A DNA stretch of 64,000 nt from Arbacia lixula (GCA_963669155.1 OZ022590.1:1070915-1134914), one strand, 5' to 3'; counted from the stretch's first letter, positions 1 to 10,830 are shown. A program made the numbers and translations. The notes: generated by a model from the sequence alone, not told the origin.

Positions 1-1613
1 CATTTTGACTGCATTTTCTAAGATTTTAGAGCGTCTCGTATTTAATAGATTACACGAATATTTAAATGTAAATGACATACTATGTGAAAGCCAATATGGC
101 TTTCGTAAATATTGTTCAACTGAATTCGCCATTGTTCATCTCTATGATAAAGTTCTTCACCTAGTTAACGATAATAAGCATGCTGTCGGTATATTTATGG
201 ACTTGTCAAAGGCATTCGACACTCTTTCTCATTCCATACTACTATCGAAACTAAGTTTCTACGGTGTTAGGGGTGTTGCGTATCAGTGGTTCAAGAGCTA
301 TCTGAGTAATAGGAAGCAGTATACCTCAATTAATAATGCCAGTTCGCCTTCTGAAATTCTACACTATGGAGTACCACAAGGTTCAATCTTAGGACCTCTT
401 TTATTCTTGATTTATATAAATGATATCGTGAATTGCTCATCTTTTTGTGAATTTGTCTTATTCGCCGACGATACGACAATTGTAGCTTCTCATGAAAAAT
501 TTGATGTTTTAACAGATCGATTGAATGCTAATTTAGTGTATGTTTATAACTGGTTATCATGTAATAGATTGTCGTTAAATATTTTAAAAACCAAATTCAT
601 AGTCTTCAGGAATTCTCGAAATCTGAATGATATTTACAACAATACTTCACTCTTCATTAATGATAAACGTATTCAACAATGTAATGTATTTTCTTATCTG
701 GGCGTTCTGTTAGATGAAAATCTCTCTTGGAATTCTCACATTGACTACATAACTAACAAAATTTCGAGAAATATAGGTGTTATTAATCATTTGAAATTTA
801 CTCTTCCATGTCGGATATTATTCATGTTATACAATGCTTTTGTCTTGCCTCATATCATGTACTGTAACACTCTCTGGTCCACGAAACATCCTTCCAAACT
901 GGCCAAATTGCATCGCCTCCAGAAAAGAGCGTTACGTATCTGTTCTAATTCCCATTTTCGAGCCCACTCATTACCTATTTTTAAAAAGTTTCGTACTTTG
1001 CACATATACGACATTAACAAAATGCAAATTTCCTCAATAATGCATCGTTTCTTCCGCGGCACACTGCCACCGTACTTAATGCGCATGTTCTCTTTAAATA
1101 CTTCGATCCATGACCACAATACGAGGGCTGCAAATAAATTTCACCAATGGAAAGTTACTTCTTCAACTATCCAATCATCCTTACGTCACATTGGTCCAGC
1201 TTCATGGAATTCTTTACCACCTTTCATTCAAAATATTCAATTCTGCAATTCATTTAAAAATATTCTGAAAAAACACCTATTGTTAACTTACTGCTAAATT
1301 TCCTGACTCTTTTATTTCATTCTCTTTGATTCCATTCTCAACTGTTAATATACCAATATTTAGCCATTTCTTGTCTTATTTATAGGTGCGCCTAACCTGT
1401 CAAGCCTCTACGGCTTTTACAGGCGTCCCTTTTTCCACAATTGTAACCACTCATATTCTACATTAAATTTGTTTATACATTTCAAATATAACTTGTTTAT
1501 TTATTATTATGTATGATATGTATTTTTCATGTTTGTATCATATTTTACTATGTATGTAAATATGTTTTTATGTTGATGGAAATAAATAAAGTTCAATCAA
1601 TCAATCAATCAAT
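1..1613 (+). mobile_element. LINE (non-LTR) retrotransposon, 5'-truncated by window edge
   Basis: This is the 3' part of a non-LTR retrotransposon: the reverse transcriptase coding region (to 1297), a 3' UTR of about 300 bases, an AATAAA-type signal at 1581-1590 and a terminal (TCAA)n run ending near 1613. A short tandem repeat instead of a plain poly(A) tail is usual for CR1/Jockey-group LINEs. The frame is still open at the left edge, so the endonuclease and any ORF1 lie outside. The RT frame is intact over the visible part, so the copy is fairly young. Clade within the Jockey/CR1 group is not decided. Confidence 0.9.
2..1297 (+). CDS. LINE reverse transcriptase (partial, C-terminal part of ORF2)
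   Basis: The protein copies element RNA into DNA at a nicked target site. The frame is open from base 2, so no real start is visible; about 430 residues remain. RT blocks appear in the usual order: a palm block MDLSKAFDTLSH with the first catalytic Asp (about residue 70), the block GVPQGSILGPLLF (about 120) and the FADDTT box with the catalytic Asp pair (about 155). A thumb and C-terminal region rich in His, Arg and Lys follows, with the RALRICSN stretch typical of these LINEs. It ends at a natural stop, followed by a 3' UTR and a (TCAA)n tail. No frameshift or stop is seen. Confidence 0.93.
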   Translation: MLTAFSKILERLVFNRLHEYLNVNDILCESQYGFRKYCSTEFAIVHLYDKVLHLVNDNKHAVGIFMDLSKAFDTLSHSILLSKLSFYGVRGVAYQWFKSYLSNRKQYTSINNASSPSEILHYGVPQGSILGPLLFLIYINDIVNCSSFCEFVLFADDTTIVASHEKFDVLTDRLNANLVYVYNWLSCNRLSLNILKTKFIVFRNSRNLNDIYNNTSLFINDKRIQQCNVFSYLGVLLDENLSWNSHIDYITNKISRNIGVINHLKFTLPCRILFMLYNAFVLPHIMYCNTLWSTKHPSKLAKLHRLQKRALRICSNSHFRAHSLPIFKKFRTLHIYDINKMQISSIMHRFFRGTLPPYLMRMFSLNTSIHDHNTRAANKFHQWKVTSSTIQSSLRHIGPASWNSLPPFIQNIQFCNSFKNILKKHLLLTYC

Positions 1614-2222
1614 TATAACAATAATATACACAAAGAGATGGTTTGAGGATTTATACAGTTTATTTTCAAAAAATATACAGGACCCCTGTGATTAGGGTAC
1701 GCGCAACCCCGGTGTCCTAGGCAGGCAGGTACGCACAACCCTGGTGTCCTACATGTACTGTAGACTAGGGTAGGTGTGAGGGTGGAGGGGATACATCAGG
1801 TGGCTGTCACAAAAAGTACTCTTTCCCAACCCTTCTTAAAATTCTTATTTTACCATTGCATACCATGAGCAGGTGAGTATGGTTCCGTCAATGCTTTCTG
1901 CGTACAGGGTTTGGGGTAAAAAGCTTGTATTATATTAAGTTTTGGGGGAATTCAGAAACAAACAAGGAATTCAGATAGGCCTACTATCGCTTCAAATCAG
2001 TCGGCAACTTGTTGTTGCAACACAGACTAGATTTGGGTTCGAAACGACAAAAAATAATGACCCACATAAGGCTAGTACACAACTAATGTACAGGTTGTAT
2101 GTTCAATATTAATTCCATATCTTATTTGCATTTTGAGACAGTAAATCTGACAAAATGTTATGTGCCTCTAGGCTCTATATCGAATTACATGTACATGTAA
2201 TTGTGTAGCTGGTCGTGCTTAC
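1614..2222. other. Non-coding stretch; intron 1 side of the divergent gene
   Basis: No coding sequence is seen. A short direct repeat (two copies of about 28 bp containing GGTGTCCTA) lies at about 1697-1752. If the exon at 2223-2262 is real, this stretch is part of the first intron of that minus-strand gene and holds the LINE. Confidence 0.5.
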
Positions 2223-2262
2223 CGCATCCTTCGGTGTCGGAGCTAGCCGTAGATGAAGACAT
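2223..2262 (-). CDS. Probable first coding exon of a divergent minus-strand gene (rest outside window)
   Basis: On the minus strand an ATG at 2262 with G at position -3 opens the frame MSSSTASSDTEGC plus one base and then runs into a strong splice donor (gtaagc at 2222-2217). The peptide is Ser/Thr/Asp-rich, as many N-termini are, and the bases upstream are GC-rich compared with the AT-rich surroundings, as expected near a promoter. No further exon is seen down to base 1, so the gene would continue left of the window. I do not recognise the protein. Only 13 codons support the call, so it rests mainly on context: ATG, donor, GC-rich 5' side and head-to-head placement with DYNLT2B. Confidence 0.45.
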
Positions 2263-2808
2263 AGCGGGCTTCAGCCGCCTAGACCCACTGCAGGAACCAC
2301 CTGCGATGTGATGCGATCTTCGCGTCCCCGCCTCCCTCAAAATCCGCCGTTCTGCCCGAAATTAATCAGTGTATAATCCAACAGTATGTCTCTGGGATAT
2401 TTCAACTTCTTCTTGACTAAGGTGACGTCGTTGGTACATCATGACAATCCCTCCTGCTGGAATTATAACATTCCAGATGCATCAAGTTTTCTTCTGTCCG
2501 AAATTAACATAATTAATTCCTAAATTGGCGCACCGGCTGAATATATCGCGATAAAGCAGATCAATGTTTGTGTATACCGCCATCTCTCGACAAGAACTTT
2601 ATTGCGCAGATCTCAAATTCTGCAGATGGAGATTGATAAACGACCAAATAATTTGTATTATTAGCCGTTCAATTCATTCGTCTGATTTACAGCATCATAT
2701 TGCTTGAAATTTAGGAAACAATAGCACTGTTCACTTCAATCTACTGACGTATCTTCACCCAAGGTAACAGATGCAAGTGATTAAAAATTCGTCGCTAGGT
2801 TTGTTGTT
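2263..2808. promoter_or_regulatory. Left half of a probable bidirectional promoter
   Basis: This intergenic flank lies between the minus-strand first exon and the foldback transposon. The part next to the exon (about 2263-2360) is GC-rich, with a GAGGCGGGGA box on the minus strand. The other half of the same original spacer is 18553-18684, upstream of DYNLT2B. Without the transposon the two start codons would be about 670 bp apart. Promoter function is inferred from gene orientation and base composition only. Confidence 0.4.
2800..2808 (+). repeat. Left target-site duplication of the foldback transposon
   Basis: TTTGTTGTT directly abuts the left tip of the element; the right partner at 18553-18561 is TTTGTGGTT, one mismatch in nine. 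A nine-base duplication is the usual size for Mutator-like and Drosophila FB elements. Confidence 0.75.
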
Positions 2809-3320
2809 GGTAGCATATGTTGGTGCAACGCTCAGCCGAGTATGAATATGCATGAAGTAGTGACGTCAGTGTGACGTCACTGCACGGTACATTGTGCGGG
2901 GCATTTGAATAGATAACCGCGGCATATAACTAGTGAGAAGGAATACTTCAGCATACATTCCAATTACCATTTTGGAATTCAGACGTCGACATTATTGACA
3001 AAAAAAAAGAGATAAATGCCACCTAATTTAGTGCACACACCAATACTGAAAACCAAAATATTAATCGTTAGTTGTACTAACTAAAATTTTGTGAAGTTAT
3101 ACCGTAGTAAGATGAGAGTGAATACACGCACGTGTATGATAGGAGTAGCACAGTGTAATGGTAGGAGTAGATCGCCTAAACAATTGTTGACTTAGATACA
3201 GTTTTAACGATATTATTAGAAAAGAATAAACGTAATGTGATATAGTCAAATTTTTAACACTTCATTCTCGTTCTAAACGATTGTTTTCAAACTGGTCATG
3301 AACGACGAAAAATGTGTTCA
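2809..3320 (+). repeat. Left terminal inverted repeat, outer unique part
   Basis: Subterminal sequence without tandem units. Several blocks have reverse-complement partners in 18050-18552: the 32-base tip, the block GGGGCATTTGAATAGATAAC, and the stretch around 3015-3110 matched near 18250-18350. Two perfect CRE palindromes lie at 2861-2879. The arms have diverged by point changes and small indels, so the insertion is not very recent. Confidence 0.85.
2861..2879 (+). promoter_or_regulatory. Paired CRE palindromes in the left TIR
   Basis: TGACGTCA occurs twice in 19 bases (2861-2868 and 2872-2879). This is the consensus site of CREB/ATF bZIP factors. The right TIR keeps one perfect and one altered copy at 18483-18501, so the pair belongs to the transposon terminus. 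It could drive element transcription; binding is not shown. Confidence 0.5.
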
Positions 3321-3329
3321 TATATGTTG

Positions 3330-4440
3330 TGGTGCCTGGATGGGATGAGTTGGAACACGTCCCAGCCGAGAATAATTAGTTCAATTAATGTGTATTCTAC
3401 CGTCTTAGCCAAGAATATAATGTTGACTTTCATTATACCTTTTTGTGGTACCTCACTGGAATGAGTTGGCGCAGCTAGCTAGACCTCAGCGGAAAAGAAA
3501 TTGTTTTAATCATGTATTTTGTATTCTATGTTGTGGTGCAACACTGAGATGAGTTGGTGCACGTCTCAGCCGAGAAGCTATGGTTTCAATTATGTAGGTC
3601 CCCTATTTTGTATGATGTGGTGCAACACTGAGATGAGTTGGTGCACGTCTCAGCCGAGAAGCTATGGTATCAATTATGTAGGCCCCCTTTTTTGTATTCT
3701 ATGTTGTGGTGCAACACTGAGATGAGTTGGTGCACGTCTCAGCCGAGAAGCTATGGTTTCAATTATGTAGCCCCCTATTTTGTATTCTATGTTGTGGTGC
3801 AACACTGAGATGAGTTGGTGCACGTCTCAGCCGAGAAGCTATGGTTTCAATTATGTAGGTCCCCTTTTTTGTATTCTATGTTGTGGTGCAACACTGAGAT
3901 GAGTTGGTGCACGTCTCAGCCGAGAAGCTATGGTTTCAATTATGTAGCCCCCTATTTTGTATTCTATGTTGTGGTGCAACACTGAGATGAGTTGGTGCAC
4001 GTTTCAGCCGAGAAGCTATGGTTTCAATTATGTAGGTCCCCTATTTTGTATTCTATGTTGTGGTGCAACACTGAGATGAGTTGGTGCACGTCTCAGCCGA
4101 GAAGCTATGGTTTCAATTATGTAGGACCCCTATTTTGTATTCTATGTTGTGGTGCAACACTGAGATGAGTTGGTGCACGTCTCAGCCGAGAAGCTATGGT
4201 TTATGTAGGCCCCCTATTTTGTATTCTATGTTGTGGTGCAACACTGAGATGAGTTGGTGCACGTCTCAGCCGAGAAGCTATGGTTTCAATTATGTAGGCC
4301 CCCTATTTTGTATTCTATGTTGTGGTGCAACACTGAGATGAGTTGGTGCACGTCTCAGCCGAGAAGCTATGGTTTCAATTATGTATTTTGTATTCTATAT
4401 TGTAGTGCAACACTGAGATGAGTTGGCGCACGTCTCATGA
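3330..4440 (+). repeat. Left-arm tandem array of ~89-bp units
   Basis: About 13 head-to-tail units, 79-90 bp apart, each with the core TGGTGCAACACTGAGATGAG followed by TTGGTGCACGTCTCAGCCGAG-like sequence split over adjacent blocks and an A/T-rich spacer. Units from 3500 to 4380 are nearly identical; the two outermost (about 3330-3500) and the innermost are diverged. Open frames across the array arise only because the period is near a multiple of three and are not genes. Confidence 0.93.
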
Positions 4441-4612
4441 ATAAATGACAAGGTAATTTTGTTTGATTGTTATTATTTTTCCTTACATTTGTGAGAAGTA
4501 CTCTTGCAGATGTCAGTATGTTTAGAAGCTGCAAGATTGTTTTGTGAAAATAATCAAAATTTGCTTTATTCACAGAAAGTGCTGTATACTGTGAGAAAAA
4601 AAATGATGCAAC

Positions 4613-5373
4613 GATGAATACTCCTAAGGTTCATTTTTTCCGAAGGATCACTATTCCAAAGGTTTGTTATTCCAAAGATTCGTTAGTCCAAAAAAGAAAT
4701 AAGGTTTGTTATTCAAAAGGCTAGTTTCTCCGAAAAGAAAATAAGGTTAGTTTTTCTGCAGGTTTGTTTGACCTTGAATGTGAAAAGGTTTGTTCGAAGG
4801 AAAATGAAATAAGGTTCTTTTTTTCCAAAAATTAAAATGTTTAAAACTTAAAACAATAGGATATTATGAAATAATAATTTTGGCTGAGGATAATACACGT
4901 GCATTTTGTGGCCGAGACATGTATTGCATCAAGAAGTGGCGTGGATCAAGCATCTTGATTTTGATTTTGGCTACGACGATGGCTACGGATGGCTGTTTTT
5001 CCCCGCCCCCCCCCCTCCCCCAGCCGAAAAGAAGGGGGTCGACGCCCCTGCTGGAGGTCTTAATTGCTCCTATTCTATTTTTTTTAGGTTTGGTAAATGA
5101 TAAATATTTAATCAAGAATGGATCTTTTAGCAGAAATTTTGAACTTAGACAAAACAATTTGAAAATGTACCAATACTCCCCCAGTGAAATTTACAGGTCT
5201 GGCGATGAAAGATAAATCGATTCTTGCTTGAAAAGCCTGTGATCATCCCTATGAAAGAAGTCTGAAAATTTAATCGCCTCTCGTAATGATAGATCAGCTC
5301 CTTCCTACCATCATAACAACGGTGAACAACAACGGTAATTCCATAACACCCCCCCCCCCTTCCCCCACCACCA

Positions 5374-5409
<36 letters not shown>

Positions 5410-5740
5410 CTCCTGCACTTCCGGTTTTCTCGGCTTCGCCACAGATTATTCAGTTTCGGACTAACAAACCATATTTATTTTTTGGATTAACTTTTGGAAA
5501 AATGAGCCTTATTTCGTTTTCAGATTAACGAATCTTGCGAGTAACGAAGCTTATCGTGTTTTGGCCGGAATAACAAATCCTATGTTAATTTCATATTATA
5601 GAACCTTCGGAATAACGAATCTTCTGAATAATGCCACAAATGTTCGGATTGAAGAACCCTTTTTAGTTTTCACCCTAAGGAACATCGAGGTATAATTTAC
5701 ACGTTTCGGAGTAACGAACATTCGTTGTTATATCGAACTA
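4613..5740. repeat. Old inverted-repeat element with TTATTCCGAA-type units
   Basis: Short degenerate units such as GGTTTGTTATTCCAAA repeat at 4613-4860 and return inverted (GGAATAACGAATCTTC and similar) at about 5430-5740, around a C-rich centre and an (AC)n run. This looks like a small decayed foldback element nested in the core of the large one. No gene is seen. Confidence 0.5.
5375..5406 (+). repeat. (AC)n microsatellite
   Basis: About 14 CA dinucleotides following a poly-C and CCACCACCA stretch. Confidence 0.9.
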
Positions 5741-5827
5741 TAACACTTTTTCGGGCCCGTCCGTCCGTCCGTACGTGCCTCCCGTTCTCATCACGTTATC
5801 CCCAGAACCTACCATTTGATGCTCACC

Positions 5828-6657
5828 AGGGGCGTAGACAACGGGGGGGGGGGGGGGGGGGGTGAGGGGCATCCCCCCACCTCACAAGGTTGGGGGATGA
5901 TTATTTGCTTACTTGGTAAGTCATAATGATGATAATACAGTAATAGTAAAAATAATAATGAAAACAATTATATTAATAATAATAATTATGATGATGATGA
6001 TAATAATCCTCATCATTATTATAATTGTGTTCATTGCTACATGTCGCCGTATTCACACGGTGAATGCCAATTCAGACGGTAAAAAGAGAAAATCTTACAA
6101 GTATTGTGTGGTTCTCTAGTGGTTTGTCCTCACCAAGCAAAATATCATAACTTTTTATTGAAGAGGTTTTGGGCAAAATAATTTGGCAGGATTGTTTCTC
6201 ACCTTATTAACTAACTTTTGTGTGAAAATCACATTAATCCAATAAGTCATGCGTGAGTGGGCACTTTTTAGAGGCAAAAAAATTCACAGCGTGAATTGAT
6301 TTTCGGATTCTAGGATGGCTCATAATAAGAAGTTGAACACATCAAAGATCACTTCTTTTCGAGCATAATGAGAAAGAAATACATGATGATGAACAGCCGT
6401 CTACGTCAAAATCGGATGATGTCGGAGTTAGGACTGTTCTTCCTGAAGTTCAACCAGAAGAAAGTGCCGTTCAGGGTGATGGAGCATCTGAGGCGAACTG
6501 ATGCCTGTTTTAAGCCAAATGGTACCCAAACTACCCCTGGACCCATTACGAACCCTTCCTGCAAAATATGTGTCAGTCCATTCTGTACTCGTATGCCACG
6601 GTGTGTAGATCTTTTCGAAACTATGACTGTCCATTCAACTCTTCAAGGCGTTGTATA

Positions 6658-6702
<45 letters not shown>

Positions 6703-6940
6703 GTGTGCGTGTGTGTGTGCGTGTGTGCGCGTGTGAGTATGTGTGTGAGTGTGCGTGCACGCTTGTGTGTGTTATTTTACCTCATTAAGTATGCATCAGA
6801 TTGCACGATTTCAAGTTCAAAATTGCAAAAGCTCCCTAACGTGGGAGGGGGTACCTCCCCCCGGCCCGGTCGCTTTCGCGCCCTCTCGAGCGTTGGCAGC
6901 CCAGTCATCCCCCCAGGTGTACGAACCTGTCTACGCCACT
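5828..6940. mobile_element. Transposon insertion with GGCGTAGAC terminal inverted repeats
   Basis: The ends are imperfect inverted repeats (AGGGGCGTAGACAA at the left; the right end read inverted is AGTGGCGTAGACAG), with poly-G/poly-C tracts beside the left tip. The 10-11 base sequence GATGCTCACCA stands on both sides (5818-5828 and 6941-6951), a clear target duplication. The interior holds trinucleotide ATT/GAT-rich DNA and a long (GT)n tract; no transposase is seen, so it is non-autonomous. Similar GGCGTAG tips are common in marine invertebrate genomes; superfamily not assigned. Confidence 0.7.
6657..6775 (+). repeat. (GT)n microsatellite with GC interruptions
   Basis: A roughly 115-base GT/GC alternating tract inside the GGCGTAG element. 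Reading frames across it encode only Cys/Val runs and are not genes. Confidence 0.95.
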
Positions 6941-7224
6941 GATGCTCACCAAACTAATGTCATGCATGGTGTTGTGCCTATGATCTGATCAGATTTGGGG
7001 GTCATGAGGTCAAAGATCTCAGGGCTCATATATAGCTCGTTATGTTATCTCGAGAACAAAATGATTGATTCTCACCAAACTTGGTACATGCATGTATCTT
7101 GGGGGTTGATGAATTGATTAGATTTTAGGAGCATGAGGTCATACATATGTCTATTTTCTAATGTTTAAAACCAATAGGACTTTGTATTCCCACATTTCAG
7201 AAGTAATACTGAATTCAAAACCAG

Positions 7225-8145
7225 TCAGCCCCCCCCCCCCCCCCCCTCAAAAGAAATGATAATAAATATTATAGTAGTCGTAAGGTGCATGGTTCTACAT
7301 GTCATTATAGGAGCTTTTTCACCTTTCTTTAGTATTGACCAATATTCTGAGGAGCTATTTTTCTTCGGAGAACGAAAGCTTTCATTTAACGATGTTAACG
7401 TTGTTATAAATAATCTCCTCTTGTGTCTCAACAACCTTTTGTAAGTCTTCCTTTCATTGTTAAGACTGTCACCAGAGTCTAGAATTGCATTATCCTGACC
7501 CTTAAGTCTATTTTTCATTGTAAAATATTTTCTTCGATCAATTTGGCACTCACGGTCCAAGGTTGATTTGTTCACAAGTCTGACAAGGATTAATCCAAGA
7601 ACACACGCCTGCGTCCGTTGCTTTGACAAACACTGAACTGAGTTTAGAACAAAACCTAGCAACACTCACAATATTAACATCCTCATTGAGACAATTTAGA
7701 CTCTAATATAAATCACAGACTCAGCAACATTTTGCATATCCATATTCTTCATCCTTATCTTCGGACCACCGAAATGCTAAGTGACCTGGTCTAATATTGA
7801 CGGCTGCAATACGACAGAACCAATGGCGTATATACGCTGTCTGAACTTTGTGTAATCGTGGCAAGGTACTTCCAAATGATAGAATAAGAGGCAATGTACA
7901 TCTGAGAAACATTTATCAAAAGTATCAAGCAGAAACGCACATATGTGATCAAAAAGCATGTAAGAAACTAATGCATAGTCAACAGTGCTACAACCACCAT
8001 TTTTGTTATAACAAGTTAATTTACCTATGTTTGAGTGCTTCTGTAAGTCAATGTTACGACTTTTGCATTGGCGGTAATTGAATAAGGGTAAGACCTTTGT
8101 ATATGTCGCTGTTGACAATATTGAGTCTGTTGAAATGTGTTTCAT
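7225..8145 (-). pseudogene. Decayed LINE relic: endonuclease end and endonuclease-RT linker
   Basis: Two minus-strand fragments in different frames resemble successive parts of a LINE ORF2. At 7777-8145 the text KLTCYNKNGG...STVDYALVS...LFDHI matches the end of an AP endonuclease domain, where a conserved SxVDY/DH pattern is expected. At 7225-7665 the text YKRLLRHKRRLFITTL and SSSEYWSILKK matches the basic linker before reverse transcriptase. A poly-C tract ends it at about 7212-7230. The order and orientation fit one broken LINE on the minus strand. It lies inside the foldback core and is non-functional. Confidence 0.55.
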
Positions 8146-8609
8146 GTGGATCTCATGGAAAATACAAGGGATATCTCAGGGACCAGCAAGTTATGTAAAG
8201 CGAGGTGACCACTGTAGAATCTTCTCAGTCATGTTTGGCACATTACTGTATATACTAGCCAATATGATGATTCATGAAAAACTCCATGACGGCCCTTTGA
8301 TAAGCAGTACCCTACCCTTTTCCAGCGTAGATAGTAAATATGTTGGGCAATCGAGTGTGTACGAACTCCTTTATCGTTCTTACGTTTAGATTGCATTTCT
8401 ACTGGTATGCATTTATTAACAATTATCTGAACTTCATTTCACAACTTGGTGGCAGCAGTTGAGTAGAAGAATGGAGTAATCATTCTCCAGATACTTGTGA
8501 TTGTTGATATGTTCTAAGCTGCAGGTTTAAATCTTTCTGCCCCTGTGGGTACTTCCCTGGTGTTAACATATCAGTTCAATTACTTTTAATTAATTTTTGA
8601 TTAATGTAA

Positions 8610-9605
8610 TGTGATACACTTTCAATAGAATGGTGTAGGCCTGGGGCCATATTCATGCAACATTACTAACTTCATTTATCAAAATCGACCTTACTGAGCT
8701 ACCAACACTCCTAGTTACCAAGTATGAAGCTGATAAGCCTATCAAAACCCTGCATATCTTGTTGCAAACTAGGCCTTAATCACATTACATTAGAGGACTC
8801 CTATAACTGAAGACGTACAATTCTTTTGCCATGTTTGCTGGCAAACCTCTATTAAACATTTGTGTAATATTGATAACTTATCTGCTGTTTATGCTGTTAT
8901 TTGGTATACTAGTAGTATAACTTCATTATTCTACATTCTAGACTCCATAATATGTGATCAATGGCTGTGACTTGCCTATGTATGTATGCACTAACTTGAA
9001 GTTAAACGTGGTGGCAATGGTGGGATTTGAACCTCACATATACTGAAATGATTTGCTTCACACGGTAGTAAAAGGCAGTTGTAATCATATTATGTTGCAT
9101 GTTATGTTGTATAAGTACCAGGGGCCACATTCATGAAACCTTACCTTACTTTTTTGTAACAGACCAACTGACTAACAGACCAACAGACTAACAGACCAAC
9201 AGGAAAAGTGATTACTAGGTCTCTGCCGAGCTTTGTTCAGGCGAGAAAAAAAATGACCCTACTTCTCTTTGAAAAAATATTCTTGTTGCAATTTGGGTTA
9301 ATAAAGGAAATGTTTTTCACTCTTTTATCTGTTATTACAGTAAGAGAAAAATGTCACCGCATGTTTATATAAATTACACTTTTGTGATTATTCTGCTTGT
9401 CAGCTGCATACTCCTTATCCTGGTACCTTTTCCACTCACTAAGGCCTAGTTTGCAACAAGATATGCAGGGTTTTGATAGGCTTATCAGCTTCATACTTGG
9501 TAACTAGGAGTGTTGGTAGCTCACTAAGGTCGATTTTGATAAATGAAGTTAGTAATGTTGCATTATGGCCCCAGGCCTACACCAATCTATTGAAAGTGTA
9601 TCACA
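8610..9605. repeat. ~1-kb palindromic element with ~168-bp inverted arms
   Basis: The arm at 8610-8778 (TGTGATACACTTTCAATAGA onward) returns inverted at 9438-9605, nearly base for base, around a 660-bp loop. The loop has a small tandem repeat (ACTAACAGACCAAC, about 9165-9205). It appears to be a non-autonomous inverted-repeat transposon nested in the foldback core. No clear target duplication was found. Confidence 0.7.
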
Positions 9606-9680
9606 AGCAAAGCAGCATTTTACGGACACTAGTAGTAGCCTTCAAATATACTGAGATAGGAGTTCTTTTGACACTTGACA

Positions 9681-9974
9681 CTACTCGTAGTGTGCTGGAC
9701 ACACAGGACAAATATAGTCATCACTCCTTTTGACAGGTGATGTTAGTGACACGCATTCCTGATGCATCCATTTCCCACACACATTACAACACACCCAGGG
9801 CTCATTATTTCCTCCTTGGGTAGACGTAAACTTGTATGTGAGCATGTCACAGATCTTCTGATCCTCAGGGCTAACAGCATGCTCCAGCAACTTGTTTTGC
9901 ACATAGATCCACATAGCACAAGGCTTGGGTGCTATCAAACTAGGGTTGAATCCATTCACAATGGCAAGTGCATT
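9681..9974 (-). CDS. Terminal exon encoding an incomplete PHD-like zinc finger
   Basis: A minus-strand exon begins after a strong acceptor (pyrimidine tract then ACTGCAG at 9980-9975) and runs 97 codons to a natural stop at 9681. Its C-terminal third has the PHD spacing Cys-x2-Cys-x4-His-x2-Cys-x17-Cys-x2-Cys with the conserved Trp before His (CCNVCGKWMHQEC, then ICPVC). Only one Cys (KICDM) stands where the first zinc pair should be, so the finger is incomplete or the pair is replaced. PHD fingers usually read histone H3 tails. It lies in the foldback core, so it may be the last exon of a transposon-borne gene (transposase C-terminus or accessory protein) or a captured host exon. I could not join it in phase to an upstream exon. 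Confidence 0.5.
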   Translation of the reverse strand, partial: NALAIVNGFNPSLIAPKPCAMWIYVQNKLLEHAVSPEDQKICDMLTYKFTSTQGGNNEPWVCCNVCGKWMHQECVSLTSPVKRSDDYICPVCPAHYE

Positions 9975-10444
9975 CTGCAGTAAAAAGAAAACAAAGTATT
10001 CAATTTGTACACGATCAAAATGATTTTTTTTTTCATTTTCCTCACTGAATTCTATGTGTTCACTTAATTACATGCATATCATTTTACTGGCTTAAATTAA
10101 ATTCATGAGTGTGAAGGAGGAATACAAAGCTTCCTAATCTGAAAGTTTATTTTCCCACATAATGCACAGAGTAAATATATATAAACTTTTATGGTTCGTA
10201 TTACTTTATGTTCAATCTTTACTCATGACAACATGATCAATAATTGTTTTTTCTTCAAAAGTATCATAACTGTTATTAAATTTAAAAGTGGTGTGAAATG
10301 ATTAATATTAACATGTAATTTGCACCGAACTTACAACTCCTTTCTATAAAGAAAGCACAATTTCCCTGAGTATGCATCAATCTGGCTTGTAACCTTCACA
10401 AGGCCCAGTGTATTCAAAGGTCCACTTGTACACAAAATGAGAAT
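9975..10444. other. AT-rich inner core of the foldback element
   Basis: Mostly AT-rich DNA. A minus-strand frame from an ATG at 10465 to a strong donor (gtaagt at 10334) could be an exon of 43 codons, but its phase does not fit the PHD exon directly. Nothing else is seen. Confidence 0.35.
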
Positions 10445-10679
10445 ACACATGTGAATCCATTTCATCTCGGCTGAGACGTGCACCAACTCATCTCAGTGTT
10501 GCACCACAACATAGAATACAAAATAGAAACAATAACTTCTCGGCTGAGAGTTGGGCCAACATAGAATACAGAATACATAATTAAAACAATTTCTTCTCCC
10601 CTGAGGCCTAGCTAACCTGCGCCCACTCATTTCAGTATAAGGCACCACAAAAAGGTATAATGAAAGTCAACCTTATATT
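10445..10679 (-). repeat. Innermost right-arm units, cut off by the Gypsy insertion
   Basis: Inverted copies of the arm repeat, including the diverged unit that matches left-arm 3415-3530. The break at 10679/15667 interrupts a sequence that is continuous in the left arm near 3410-3440, which shows the Gypsy element entered a pre-existing arm. Confidence 0.85.
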
Positions 10680-10830
10680 TGTTGTGGTCTTGTGTAGACT
10701 CAGATAGGATGACTCGAACAAGGCTTCTACGTTGTAGTAACTTTAATGCAGCAGACTATACGTGTGTGTGTTGATACAGTTGCCATCTTGAGAAGTCTGT
10801 AGTCTTGTCTCAAGACTTACTATCATTACA
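10680..10830 (-). repeat. 3' LTR of the Gypsy element
   Basis: 151-bp LTR, TG...CA ends, apparently identical to the copy at 15516-15666. The purine-rich tract needed for plus-strand priming lies next to it at 10831-10843 (minus strand AAAGAAAGGGAGG). Confidence 0.96.

Noticed and set aside
3519..4341. Open frames of 68-86 residues in the left array (repeated WCNTEMSWCTSQPRSYG text)
   Set aside because: They only reflect the ~89-bp repeat period; unit lengths vary by 1-3 bases, breaking any frame. The same text appears inverted in the right array (15706-16311).
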